NCBI GenBank assembly: GCA_041567315.1
Contig: JBFGCA010000031.1
Coordinates: 1 to 43,213, forward strand
DNA: 43,213 nucleotides
Reading direction: 5' to 3'
Source of the DNA: JBFGCA01 sp041567315
GTDB lineage: Bacteria; Acidobacteriota; Thermoanaerobaculia; Multivoradales; JAHEKO01
The notes beneath the pieces were generated by a model. The model had not been told where the DNA came from. It did not search any database and saw only the letters and a list, made by a program, of their open reading frames with translations. This document shows positions 33,450-40,999 of the stretch, in pieces. The position numbers were made by a program, and so were the translations under genes. Every line of letters starts with the position of its first letter. Position 1 is the stretch's first letter.

Positions 33450-34910
33450 TCAACCGCCCGCCAGCCGCCGGTAGAGGTCGACGTACCGCTCCGTTTGGCG
33501 CTCCCAGGAGAAGTCGCGGGACATGCCGTTGGCGATGAGGCGGCGCCAGTGGTCGGGGTTGTTGTAGGTCTCGAGGGCGCGGGCGATAGCCCAGGCTAGA
33601 CCGTCGGGGGTGTAGTGGTCGAAGAGGAAGTCGGTGCCGCGGCCGGTGGTCGGGTCCCAGGGGTCGACGGCGTCGGCGAGGCCGCCGGTCTTGCGGACGA
33701 CCGGGACCGTGCCGTAGCGCTGGCTGTACATCTGGTTGAGGCCGCAGGGCTCGTAGAGGGAGGGCATCAGGAAGAGGTCGCAGCCGGCTTCGATGCGGTG
33801 GGCCAGGGGGTTGTGGAAGCCGCGGTAGAAGCAGGCCTTGCCGGGGAACTCGCGCTGCAGGGCGGCGAAGAACTCCTCGTAGCGGGGCTCGCCGCTGCCC
33901 AGGGCCACCAGGCGGACGTCGCGGTGGCGGAGCAGCGGCGGCAGCACCTCGTAGTAGAGGTCGATGCCCTTCTGGCCGGTGAGCCGCGAGACGATGCCCA
34001 GGGCCGGGACGCCGGGCGCGTAGCGGAGCGAGAGGTCCTGGAGGAGCGCGCGCTTGTTCTGCTCCTTGCCGTCGAGGTCGTCGGCCGTGTAGTGGAACGG
34101 CAGGTGGGGGTCGATGGCCGGGTCCCACTCCTCGTAGTCGACGCCGTTGAGGATGCCTACCAGGTGGTCGTGGCGGCGGCGCAGGAGGTCGTCGAGGCCC
34201 ATGCCGTACTGCTCGGTCTGGATCTCGTGGGCGTGGGTGGGGCTGACGGTGGTCAGCACGTCGGCGTAGAGGATGCCGGTCTTGAGGAAGTTGAGGCGGT
34301 CGGCGCTGAGGTCGTCCTGGAACAGCAGGGAGGCGTGGGCGGCGAAGTCGAGGTCGTCGACGACGCCGGCGCCGAAGACACCCTGATAGCCGACGTTGTG
34401 GAGGGTGAGGACGGTGCGGCTGCGGGCGAAGAGCTTGTCCCAGGCGTAGTGGGTCTTGAGGTCGAGCGGCATCAGGGCGGTGTGCCAGTCGTTGCAGTGC
34501 ACCACGTCGGGCGCCCAGCCCATCCGCTGACAGCACTCGAGCGCCGCCCGGCCGAGCATGGCGAAGCGCAGGTGCTCGTCGCCGTCGTCGGCGTAGAGCC
34601 CGCGGCGGTGGTAGAGCTCGGGGCAGTGGACGAGGTAGACCTGCAGCTCGGTCCGCGGCAGGGTGGTACAGAAGGCCGAGAACTCGAAGGTGCGGCGCCC
34701 CAGCCGGATCCCCAGGTGGCGGATGAAGTCGACCGGGCCGATGTCGTGGGGGCCGGTGTCGATCGACGAGTAGAACGGGAAGAAGAGCCGCACGTCCTGG
34801 CCGGCTTTCCACAGATAGCGCGCCAGGGCACCGGTGACGTCGCCGAGGCCGCCGGTCTTGGCGAACGGGGAGACCTCGGCCGAGGCGAGGCAGATGCGGA
34901 GCGGCGGCAT
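33450..34910 (-). CDS. glgA: Glycogen synthase
   Basis: The protein has 486 aa, the normal length. The N-terminus PLRICLASAEVSPFAKTGGL carries the ADP-glucose-binding KTGGL motif. Later come HNVGYQGVF, NGVDYEEWDP, SRLTGQKGIDL and LMPSLYEPCGLNQMYSQRYG with the catalytic Glu, and VRKTGGLADAV. It is a GT5 enzyme that extends alpha-1,4-glucan from ADP-glucose in the cytoplasm. No other glycogen gene is adjacent. It is divergent from an ATP-grasp gene with a 57-nt gap. Whether it belongs to the ligase cluster is unknown. Confidence 0.95.
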   Translation of the reverse strand: MPPLRICLASAEVSPFAKTGGLGDVTGALARYLWKAGQDVRLFFPFYSSIDTGPHDIGPVDFIRHLGIRLGRRTFEFSAFCTTLPRTELQVYLVHCPELYHRRGLYADDGDEHLRFAMLGRAALECCQRMGWAPDVVHCNDWHTALMPLDLKTHYAWDKLFARSRTVLTLHNVGYQGVFGAGVVDDLDFAAHASLLFQDDLSADRLNFLKTGILYADVLTTVSPTHAHEIQTEQYGMGLDDLLRRRHDHLVGILNGVDYEEWDPAIDPHLPFHYTADDLDGKEQNKRALLQDLSLRYAPGVPALGIVSRLTGQKGIDLYYEVLPPLLRHRDVRLVALGSGEPRYEEFFAALQREFPGKACFYRGFHNPLAHRIEAGCDLFLMPSLYEPCGLNQMYSQRYGTVPVVRKTGGLADAVDPWDPTTGRGTDFLFDHYTPDGLAWAIARALETYNNPDHWRRLIANGMSRDFSWERQTERYVDLYRRLAGG

Positions 34911-34919
34911 CTCCGACGC

Positions 34920-34925
34920 AGCTTA
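34920..34925 (-). promoter_or_regulatory. Possible -10 of glgA, near-leaderless
   Basis: The minus strand reads TAAGCT ending 10 nt before ATG 34910, which would put the start site about 3 nt before the codon. There is no Shine-Dalgarno sequence in that space. Confidence 0.3.
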
Positions 34926-34952
34926 TCCCGCTCCCTGGCAGCCCGAGACAGG

Positions 34953-34958
34953 TAGACT
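34953..34958 (+). promoter_or_regulatory. Likely -10 of the ATP-grasp C gene, near-leaderless
   Basis: TAGACT ends 10 nt before ATG 34968, implying a start site within about 3 nt of the codon. No Shine-Dalgarno site is present, in keeping with leaderless translation. Confidence 0.4.
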
Positions 34959-34967
34959 CGGCCGCTC

Positions 34968-36194
34968 ATGCCGAACGTGATCTTCGTCGCGCCGTTCTAC
35001 GCCGAGGCCACGCTGCGCTTCGCGGCGGGGTGCGCGGCCGAGGCCGGCGGGCGGATGGGGCTGATCAGCCAGGAGCCGCTGGAGGCGCTGCCGGGCGAGC
35101 TGCGCCGGCAGGTGGCGCAGCACTGGCGGGTGGGCGACGCGCTACAGGTGGATCAGCTCGCCACGGCGGTGTCCGAGGTCGCGCAGCGGCTCGGCAAGCC
35201 CGACCGGCTGCTGGGGGTGCTGGAGCAGCTCCAGGAGCCGCTGGCCGAGGTGCGGCAGCGGCTGGGCATCCCCGGGCTGGGGCCCGAGGCGGCGCGCAAC
35301 TTCCGGGACAAGGCGCGGATGAAGACCGTGCTGCGGCGAGCGGGGGTGCCGTGCGCGCGGCACCGGCTGGCCGAGTCGAGCGACGACGCCCTCGCGTTCG
35401 CGGCCGAGACCGGCTTCCCGCTGGTGGTCAAGCCACCGGCCGGGGCCGGGGCGCGCTCGACCTTCCGGGTGGACGGCGAGCCGGCGCTGCGCGAGGCCTT
35501 GGCTTTCAGCCGGCCGGCACCGGGCCGGCCGATGCTGCTCGAGGAGTTCGTCACCGGCGAGGAGCACTCCTTCGACGTGGTGACGGTCGACGGGCGGCCG
35601 GTCTGGCACTCGCTGTCGCGCTATCTGCCGTCGCCGCTCGAGGTGCTGCGCGAGCCCTGGATCCAGTGGAGCATCGTGCTCCCCCGCCGCATCGACGAGC
35701 CGCTCTACGACCCGGTGCGGAGCACCGCCTACCGCACCCTCGAGGCGCTGGGGGCGGAGACCGGGCTCCATCACATGGAGTGGTTCCGCCGGCCCGACGG
35801 CTCGATCGCGGTCTCCGAGATCGCGGCGCGGCCTCCTGGCGCCCAGCTCACGTCGCTGATCTCCTGGGCGCACGACTTCGACCTCTACCGCGCCTGGGCG
35901 CGGCTGATGGTCCACGGCCGGTTCGACCCGCCGGCGCGCCGCTTCGCGGCCGGCGCCGTCTTCCTGCGCGGCCAGGGCGGCGGCCGGGTCAAGGCGATCC
36001 ACGGTCTCGACGCAGCGCAGCGCGAGCTCGGCGAGCTGGTGGTCGAGGCGCGACTGCCGCGGCCCCGCCAGCCGGCCTCGGGGACCTACGAGGGCGAGGG
36101 CTACGTGCTCCTCCGCCATCCCGAGACCGCGGTCGTCCTGCGCGCCCTCGAGCGGCTGCTGTCGCTGGTGCGGGTGGAGATGGCCGAGCGATGA
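34968..36194 (+). CDS. ATP-grasp ligase, paralogue C
   Basis: The protein has 408 aa. It is built like paralogues A and D: RDKARMKTVLRRAGVPCARH, FPLVVKPPAGAGARST, LEEFVTGEEHSFDVVTVDG, then HHMEWFRRPDGSIAVSEIAA followed by RPPGAQ. Its N-terminal domain (MPNVIFVAPFYAEATLRFAA) is more diverged than in A and D. ATP-grasp chemistry is carboxylate activation and ligation to an amine or similar. It overlaps the next gene, paralogue D, as ATGA, so the two are probably made in equal amounts and may form a heteromer or catalyse successive steps. Confidence 0.9.
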   Translation: MPNVIFVAPFYAEATLRFAAGCAAEAGGRMGLISQEPLEALPGELRRQVAQHWRVGDALQVDQLATAVSEVAQRLGKPDRLLGVLEQLQEPLAEVRQRLGIPGLGPEAARNFRDKARMKTVLRRAGVPCARHRLAESSDDALAFAAETGFPLVVKPPAGAGARSTFRVDGEPALREALAFSRPAPGRPMLLEEFVTGEEHSFDVVTVDGRPVWHSLSRYLPSPLEVLREPWIQWSIVLPRRIDEPLYDPVRSTAYRTLEALGAETGLHHMEWFRRPDGSIAVSEIAARPPGAQLTSLISWAHDFDLYRAWARLMVHGRFDPPARRFAAGAVFLRGQGGGRVKAIHGLDAAQRELGELVVEARLPRPRQPASGTYEGEGYVLLRHPETAVVLRALERLLSLVRVEMAER

Positions 36195-37411
36195 ACGTCC
36201 TGTTCTTTTCGCCCGGCTTCCCGGTCGAGATGCCTTACTTCGTGCGCGGCCTCGCCGAGGTCGGGGTGCGGGTGATCGGGCTCGGCGACCAGCCCGAGGG
36301 GGCGGTGCCCGAGCTGGCCCGCCGTCACCTCTCGGCCTACGTCCGCGCCGAGTCGCTATGGGACGAGGGACGGCTGATCGCCGCCGCCCGCCAGGCGGCC
36401 GAGCGCTGGGGCGTCGACCGGGTGGAGTGCCTGTGGGAGCCGGGGATGCTGCACGCCGCCGCGGTCCGCGAGGCGCTGGGGCTGCCCGGGATGACGGTCG
36501 CCGAGACCGTGCCCTTCCGCGACAAGAGCAAGATGAAGCAGGCGCTCGACGCCGCCGGCATCCGCACCCCGCGCCACGTCCGCGCCGCCACCGCCGACGC
36601 CTGCCGCGAGGCCGCCGAGCGGCTGGGCTTCCCGCTGATCGTCAAGCCGATCGCCGGCGCCGGCTCGGCCGACACCTACCGGCTGGAGTCGGCGGCCGAC
36701 CTGGAAAAGGTGCTCCCCCGGCTGCGCCACGTCGCCGAGGTGAGCGTCGAGGAGTTCATCGACGGCGAGGAGTTCACCTTCGACACCATCTGCCACGGCG
36801 GCCAGATCGGCTACTTCAACGTCTCCTGGTACCGGCCGCGGCCATTGATCGCCCGGAGTTTCGAGTGGGTCAGCCCGCAGACCGTGGCGCTGCGCGACGT
36901 CGACGACCCGCGCCTCGCGCCCGGGCGCGAGATGGGCCGCGCGGTGCTCCGCGCCCTCGGCTTCCGCTCCGGCTTCACCCACATGGAGTGGTTTCTCACC
37001 GCCGGCGGCGAGGCGGTCTTCGGCGAGATCGCCGCCCGCCCGCCGGGCGCCCGCTCGGTCGAGCTGATGAACTACGCCTGCGACCTCGACGTCTACCGCG
37101 GCTGGGCGGAGGCGGTCTGCCACCGGCGCTTCACCCAGCCGATCGAGCGCCGCTACAACGTGGCGGTGATCTTCAAGCGCGCCCAGGGCAGCGGCCGCAT
37201 CCGCCGGATCGAAGGCCTGGAGCGCTTCCTGGCCCGTTTCGGCGAGCACGTCAACGTCGTCGACCTGCTGCCCCCCGGCACCCCGCGCCGCGACTGGCTC
37301 CAGACCCTGCTCTCGGACGGCTGCTGCATCCTCCGCCACTCCGACCTGGCGCGCACGCTGGAGATGGCCGACCGCTTCGGCACCGACGTCCAGCTCTACG
37401 CGGTGCCCTGA
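36191..37411 (+). CDS. ATP-grasp ligase, paralogue D
   Basis: The protein has 406 aa, the same length as paralogue A. The N-terminus MNVLFFSPGFPVEMPYFVRG closely parallels that of A. The ATP-grasp motifs are RDKSKMKQALDAAGIRTPRH, FPLIVKPIAGAGSADTYRLE, VEEFIDGEEFTFDTICHGG and HMEWFLTAGGEAVFGEIAAR followed by PPGA. All expected nucleotide and metal residues seem present. It is translationally coupled to paralogue C. It converges with lpxC across a 27-nt gap. Substrate unknown; the GAGSADT loop is nearly identical to that of A (GAGAADT), suggesting related substrates. Confidence 0.92.
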   Translation: MNVLFFSPGFPVEMPYFVRGLAEVGVRVIGLGDQPEGAVPELARRHLSAYVRAESLWDEGRLIAAARQAAERWGVDRVECLWEPGMLHAAAVREALGLPGMTVAETVPFRDKSKMKQALDAAGIRTPRHVRAATADACREAAERLGFPLIVKPIAGAGSADTYRLESAADLEKVLPRLRHVAEVSVEEFIDGEEFTFDTICHGGQIGYFNVSWYRPRPLIARSFEWVSPQTVALRDVDDPRLAPGREMGRAVLRALGFRSGFTHMEWFLTAGGEAVFGEIAARPPGARSVELMNYACDLDVYRGWAEAVCHRRFTQPIERRYNVAVIFKRAQGSGRIRRIEGLERFLARFGEHVNVVDLLPPGTPRRDWLQTLLSDGCCILRHSDLARTLEMADRFGTDVQLYAVP

Positions 37412-37438
37412 GCGCGCCGCCCCGGCCGGCCGCCAACC

Positions 37439-38758
37439 TCAAGCGGCCTTGCTCAGGATCTCGCGCAGGATGGCGATGTTGTTGCGGTGGCCGGTGAGCC
37501 GGGCGGTCACCTTGCCGCGGATCGGGTAGCCCAGCAGATAGAGGTCGCCCACCACGTCCAGGATCTTGTGGCGCACGAACTCGTCGGTGAAGCGCAGCTC
37601 GGTGTTGATGACGTCATCCTCGCCGACCAGGATGCAGTTGTCGAGCCGGCCGCCGACGCCCAAGCCCAGCTCGGCCATCATCTTGAGATCGCGCACGAAC
37701 CCGAAGGTGCGGGCGGGGGCGATCTCCTCGCGGTAGCGCTGCGGGTCGGTGAGCTCGAACTCGTAGGACTGCTCGCCCACCGGCGGCGGGTAGCGCAGCA
37801 GATAGGAGACCGCGAAACCGTCCCAGGGCTCCAGTACCAGCTCCTTGCCGCCCTCGCCGCCCACCCGGTAGCGCCGGTCGATGACCAGCTCGCGCCGCGG
37901 CGCCGGCTGGTCCTCGATCCCCACCTCTTCGAGGGTGTTGCAGAACTCGCGCGCCGAGCCGTCGAGCACCGGGATCTCGCCGTGCACCTTGATCAGCAGG
38001 TTGGTCACCCCGTAGGCGTGGAGCGCCGACAGCAGGTGCTCGACGGTGCGGATGCGCACTCCGTCGCTGCCCAGGGTGGTGGCGTAGTCGGTCTCCTCGA
38101 CCTCTTCGACGTGGGCCGGGATGTGGGTGTTTGTCGGCAGGCTCACGAAGTGGACGCCGCTGTCGACCGGCAGCGGCTGGATAGCCATCCCGGTCCGCGA
38201 GCCCGAGTGGAGCCCCAGGCCGTAGACCACGGTGCTGCGGCGGATGGTGCGCTGCGGGCGGTCCGAGGGCTTGACCAGCCCGATGGCGCGGGCGGGCGCG
38301 AACTGGTGCTCGGGCTCGCGGCGCGGCCGCGTCCGGCCGAGCGGCGCCAGCAGCCGGCCGTCGGCGCTCACCGAGCGCCGGTAGTCGAGCGCCCCGGAGA
38401 CCAGCTCGACCACCTGCTCGTAGGACAGCGGCTTCTCGACGTAGTCGTAGGCGCCCATCTTGATCGCCTTGACCGCGGTCGAGGTGGTGCCGTGGCCCGA
38501 CATCATCACCACCGCCGCCGCCGGGTCCTGGTCGCGGAGCGCCTGCAGGGTCTCGAGCCCGTCCCGGTCGGGGAGCCAGATGTCCAGGAAGACCAGGTCG
38601 GGCCGGCGGGCGCGGTACAGCTCCAGGGCCTCTTCGCCGCTGCCGGTGCAGACGGTGTCGTATCCCTCGTCGGCCAGTACCCCCGACAGCGCGGTGAGGA
38701 TCCCCGGCTCGTCGTCGACGATCAGCACCAGGCTCCGGTCGGTGGTCCGTTTGGCCAT
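37439..38758 (-). CDS. lpxC: Response-regulator receiver fused to LpxC deacetylase
   Basis: The protein has 439 aa from ATG 38758 (GGAGAGTGGG before it). Residues about 9-125 are a complete receiver domain: D15-D16 acidic pair, phospho-acceptor D59, S87 and K109, NtrC-like in pattern. After a linker with a short basic stretch comes LpxC (about 168-439): STVVYGLGLHSG, TVEHLLSALHA with zinc His and catalytic Glu, PVLDGSARE, DEFVRHKILDVVGDLYLLG and TGHRNN with the remaining His and Asp residues. LpxC removes acetate from UDP-3-acyl-GlcNAc, the committed step of lipid A synthesis. The fusion implies direct control by a histidine kinase. No kinase gene is nearby. Confidence 0.93.
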   Translation of the reverse strand: MAKRTTDRSLVLIVDDEPGILTALSGVLADEGYDTVCTGSGEEALELYRARRPDLVFLDIWLPDRDGLETLQALRDQDPAAAVVMMSGHGTTSTAVKAIKMGAYDYVEKPLSYEQVVELVSGALDYRRSVSADGRLLAPLGRTRPRREPEHQFAPARAIGLVKPSDRPQRTIRRSTVVYGLGLHSGSRTGMAIQPLPVDSGVHFVSLPTNTHIPAHVEEVEETDYATTLGSDGVRIRTVEHLLSALHAYGVTNLLIKVHGEIPVLDGSAREFCNTLEEVGIEDQPAPRRELVIDRRYRVGGEGGKELVLEPWDGFAVSYLLRYPPPVGEQSYEFELTDPQRYREEIAPARTFGFVRDLKMMAELGLGVGGRLDNCILVGEDDVINTELRFTDEFVRHKILDVVGDLYLLGYPIRGKVTARLTGHRNNIAILREILSKAA

Positions 38759-38774
38759 CCCACTCTCCGCCGCC

Positions 38775-38780
38775 AGACTA
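38775..38780 (-). promoter_or_regulatory. Possible -10 of lpxC
   Basis: The minus strand reads TAGTCT, 16 nt before the ATG; the start site would fall near 38768. It faces away from the -10 of the neighbouring plus-strand gene, so the two share a 88-nt divergent region. Confidence 0.3.
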
Positions 38781-38803
38781 CCCCACCGCGGCAGGGCTTC
38801 GGA

Positions 38804-38809
38804 TAGCAT
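38804..38809 (+). promoter_or_regulatory. Likely -10 of the MoaD/propeller gene
   Basis: TAGCAT lies 37 nt before ATG 38847, in the only AT-containing stretch of this gap. The ribosome-binding site GGAGGA follows at a normal distance. Confidence 0.35.
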
Positions 38810-38846
38810 CGGGCGCGCTCAACCGTCACCGACTCCGGAGGACCCC

Positions 38847-40187
38847 ATGGCCAAGGTCGTGCTGCCCCCCACGCTTCTCGGACGCATCGACGGCTCCCCG
38901 CCGCTGGCGGTCGACGGCGCCACCGTGGGCGAGGTGCTCGACGGCCTCCAGCGCCGCTACCCCGGGCTCCGCGGCTGGATCCTCGACGAGCAGGGCCGGG
39001 TGCGCGAGCACGTCAACCTGTTCGTCAACTCGGTGCGGGCGCCGCTCGAAGAGCCGGTCGGCGCCGACGACGAGCTGTTCGTGATCCAGGCCATCTCGGG
39101 CGGCACCGGCGACGCCGAGCTGCTGGTCGGCACCCGCAAGGGCCTGTTCGTGCTGCGCGGCGCCCGCGGCCGGCCGCTCGAGGTGGCGGCCCGCGCCTTC
39201 ACCGGCCAGACCGTCGACTACGCCTGCCACGACCCCCGCAGCGGGCGCTATCTGGCCGCCGTCACCCACGGCCAGTTCGGTCCGCACCTCTACTACGCCG
39301 ACGACCCCACCGGCGAGTGGACCGAGGCCGACGGCCCGGCCTTCCCGGCCGACACCGAGGCCGCGGTCAAGAGCATCTGGGTGGTCGAGCCCGGCGAGGG
39401 CGACGGCGTGCTGTGGGCCGGAGTGGCCCCGGCGGCGCTGTTCAGGAGCGAGGACGGCGGCGCCAGCTGGACCCTCGTCCGGGCGCTGTGGGACCACCCC
39501 ACCCGGCCCGAGTGGGAGGGCGGCATGGGCGGCCTCTGCCTGCACTCGATCTGTCCCTGGCCGGGAGAGCCCGACCGGCTGGCGGTCGGTATCTCGGCCG
39601 CCGGCGTCTGGCTCACCGAGGACGGCGGCGCCAGCTGGCAACGCGGCGTCGACGGCCTGGTGGCCAACTACCAGCCCGAGGGCGCCAACCGCGGCGAGCA
39701 GACCCTCAGCCACTGCATCCACAAGATGTGCCGCTCCCCGATCCGGCCCGAGCGCCTGTTCCTGCAGTACCACGGCGGCGTCTACCGCTCGGACGACGGC
39801 GGCGCCTCCTGGAACGACATCGCCGCCGGCGGCCTGCCCAGCAACTTCGGCTTCCCGCTGGTGGTCGATCCCAACGACCCCGACCGCGCCTTCGTGCTCC
39901 CCCTGGTCGCCGACGTCGACCGGGTGACCCCGGCCGGCCGGGTGCGGGTCTACGAGACCCGCGACGCCGGCGCCGGCTGGCGCCCGCTGACCAACGGCCT
40001 GCCGCAGGACGACGCCTACCTGACCGTGCTCCGCCAGGCCTTCTGCCACGACGGCGGCGACCCGCTCGGTCTCTACTTCGGCAGCGAGTCCGGCGAAGTC
40101 TTCGGCTCCGTCGACGGCGGCGCCACCTGGCACCAGTCCGCCGACCGCCTGCCCCCGGTCACCTCGGTCCGGGCCGGCGCTCCGTAA
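38847..40187 (+). CDS. MoaD/ThiS-like domain fused to a sialidase-type (BNR) propeller
   Basis: The protein has 446 aa. Residues 1-86 form a beta-grasp MoaD/ThiS-like domain (VDGATVGEVLDGLQRRYPGL, HVNLFVNSVR, DDELFVIQAISGG) ending in the G85-G86 that is the reactive C-terminus in free sulfur carriers. It continues without a stop into a beta-propeller with Asp-box motifs SEDGGASW, TEDGGASW, SDDGGASW, RDAGAGW and SVDGGATW. No signal peptide, so cytoplasmic unless exported otherwise. Cleavage after G86 would be needed to free a working sulfur carrier. Propeller function is unknown; sialidase activity is not implied by Asp boxes alone. Confidence 0.87.
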   Translation: MAKVVLPPTLLGRIDGSPPLAVDGATVGEVLDGLQRRYPGLRGWILDEQGRVREHVNLFVNSVRAPLEEPVGADDELFVIQAISGGTGDAELLVGTRKGLFVLRGARGRPLEVAARAFTGQTVDYACHDPRSGRYLAAVTHGQFGPHLYYADDPTGEWTEADGPAFPADTEAAVKSIWVVEPGEGDGVLWAGVAPAALFRSEDGGASWTLVRALWDHPTRPEWEGGMGGLCLHSICPWPGEPDRLAVGISAAGVWLTEDGGASWQRGVDGLVANYQPEGANRGEQTLSHCIHKMCRSPIRPERLFLQYHGGVYRSDDGGASWNDIAAGGLPSNFGFPLVVDPNDPDRAFVLPLVADVDRVTPAGRVRVYETRDAGAGWRPLTNGLPQDDAYLTVLRQAFCHDGGDPLGLYFGSESGEVFGSVDGGATWHQSADRLPPVTSVRAGAP

Positions 40188-40200
40188 TCCTCGCCGGGCT

Positions 40201-40635
40201 TTACGCCTCGCTCAGCGGGTTGACCCAGCGCAGGCCCGGAAAGCGCGCGAAGTCGGTGTCGGTGCTGTACAGCACATAGCCCCGCTGTCTGGCCAGCGTC
40301 GCGAGATGAGCGTTTGTCGTTAGGTTGCCCGCGGTTCCCAGGCGCGCCAAGGACTCGCGCAGCTCCGCGAAATGTCGATCCGACGGGTGGGGAATGTGGA
40401 CGTGGGGCAGGTTCAGCCAGCTTTCGATGCGGGCCATGACCTCGTCCACGGGCAACGGGCGAAGCAGGATCTTGCGGTGCGTCGCGACCCGGACAAAGCC
40501 CAGCAGCGTGACCCAGGCCAGGCCGACCCCCTCCGTCCCCGCCAGGCATCGATCCCACCACTGCCTCGCCCGCGGGTGGACCGGCGAGTCCGAGTTGTGG
40601 GCGTGAACCAGTACGTTGATGTCGGGCAGGATCAC
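40201..40635 (-). CDS. vapC: VapC-family PIN-domain toxin
   Basis: The protein has 144 aa from GTG 40635, overlapping the vapB stop as GTGA. The PIN fold is clear: LPD5INVLVHAH at the start, LLGFVRVATH in the middle, and STD126TDFARFPGLRWVNPL at the end. In this family a third acidic residue usually sits in TDAHLAALA; here the segment is TTN108AHLATLA, so the Asp is replaced by Asn. That may weaken metal binding. VapC toxins cut RNA, often tRNA. The pair with vapB is complete. Confidence 0.92.
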   Translation of the reverse strand: MILPDINVLVHAHNSDSPVHPRARQWWDRCLAGTEGVGLAWVTLLGFVRVATHRKILLRPLPVDEVMARIESWLNLPHVHIPHPSDRHFAELRESLARLGTAGNLTTNAHLATLARQRGYVLYSTDTDFARFPGLRWVNPLSEA

Positions 40636-40901
40636 TCGGCTTGCCGGGCCAGGGCCGCGGCCATCTCTTCGGCCTCGAGTTCGTCGGCCAACTGGTTCAG
40701 CTTGTCGAGGTCGATGCCGGGCCGGAACCCGAAGGAATGCGGAATGGTTCTGGGGACCTCCCCGGCCGGTGGCTCCATCCCCGGCCCCAATCCTGCCCTG
40801 ACGGCCCGATTGACCATCTCCTTGAAGGAGATGCCGAGCTGACGGGCCCGGGTCTTCAGCAGCGCGGCGAGATCATCCTCGAGAGTGAGCGTGGTTCTCA
40901 T
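40632..40901 (-). CDS. vapB: VapB-like antitoxin
   Basis: The protein has 89 aa from ATG 40901. The N-terminus MRTTLTLEDDLAALLKTRAR followed by QLGISFKEMVNRAVRAGL is a ribbon-helix-helix DNA-binding domain. The acidic C-terminal helix (LDKLNQLADELEAEEMAAAL) likely wraps the toxin. The frame is open to 40937, but a -10 box at 40908-40913 places the start site at or next to ATG 40901, so the shorter, leaderless start is preferred. There is no Shine-Dalgarno sequence. Confidence 0.88.
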   Translation of the reverse strand: MRTTLTLEDDLAALLKTRARQLGISFKEMVNRAVRAGLGPGMEPPAGEVPRTIPHSFGFRPGIDLDKLNQLADELEAEEMAAALARQAE

Positions 40902-40907
40902 GGAGGC

Positions 40908-40937
40908 ATCATAGATGCTCCACTTCTTGATGTCCAA
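40908..40937 (-). promoter_or_regulatory. Promoter of vapBC
   Basis: The minus strand reads TTGGAC (40932-40937), an 18-nt spacer, then TATGAT (40908-40913). Transcription would start at about 40901, the A of the vapB ATG. Autoregulation by VapB is expected here. Confidence 0.55.
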
Positions 40938-40999
40938 ACATCGTACGGCCGACCAGAACAGGGGCGATCGTGCTGCCGCTGTGTTGAAATGCCGGCTCT

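Noticed and set aside
33450..34910. glgA as a functional part of the ligase cluster
   Set aside because: It is on the opposite strand with its own promoter region and has a well-known housekeeping role; position alone is not enough.
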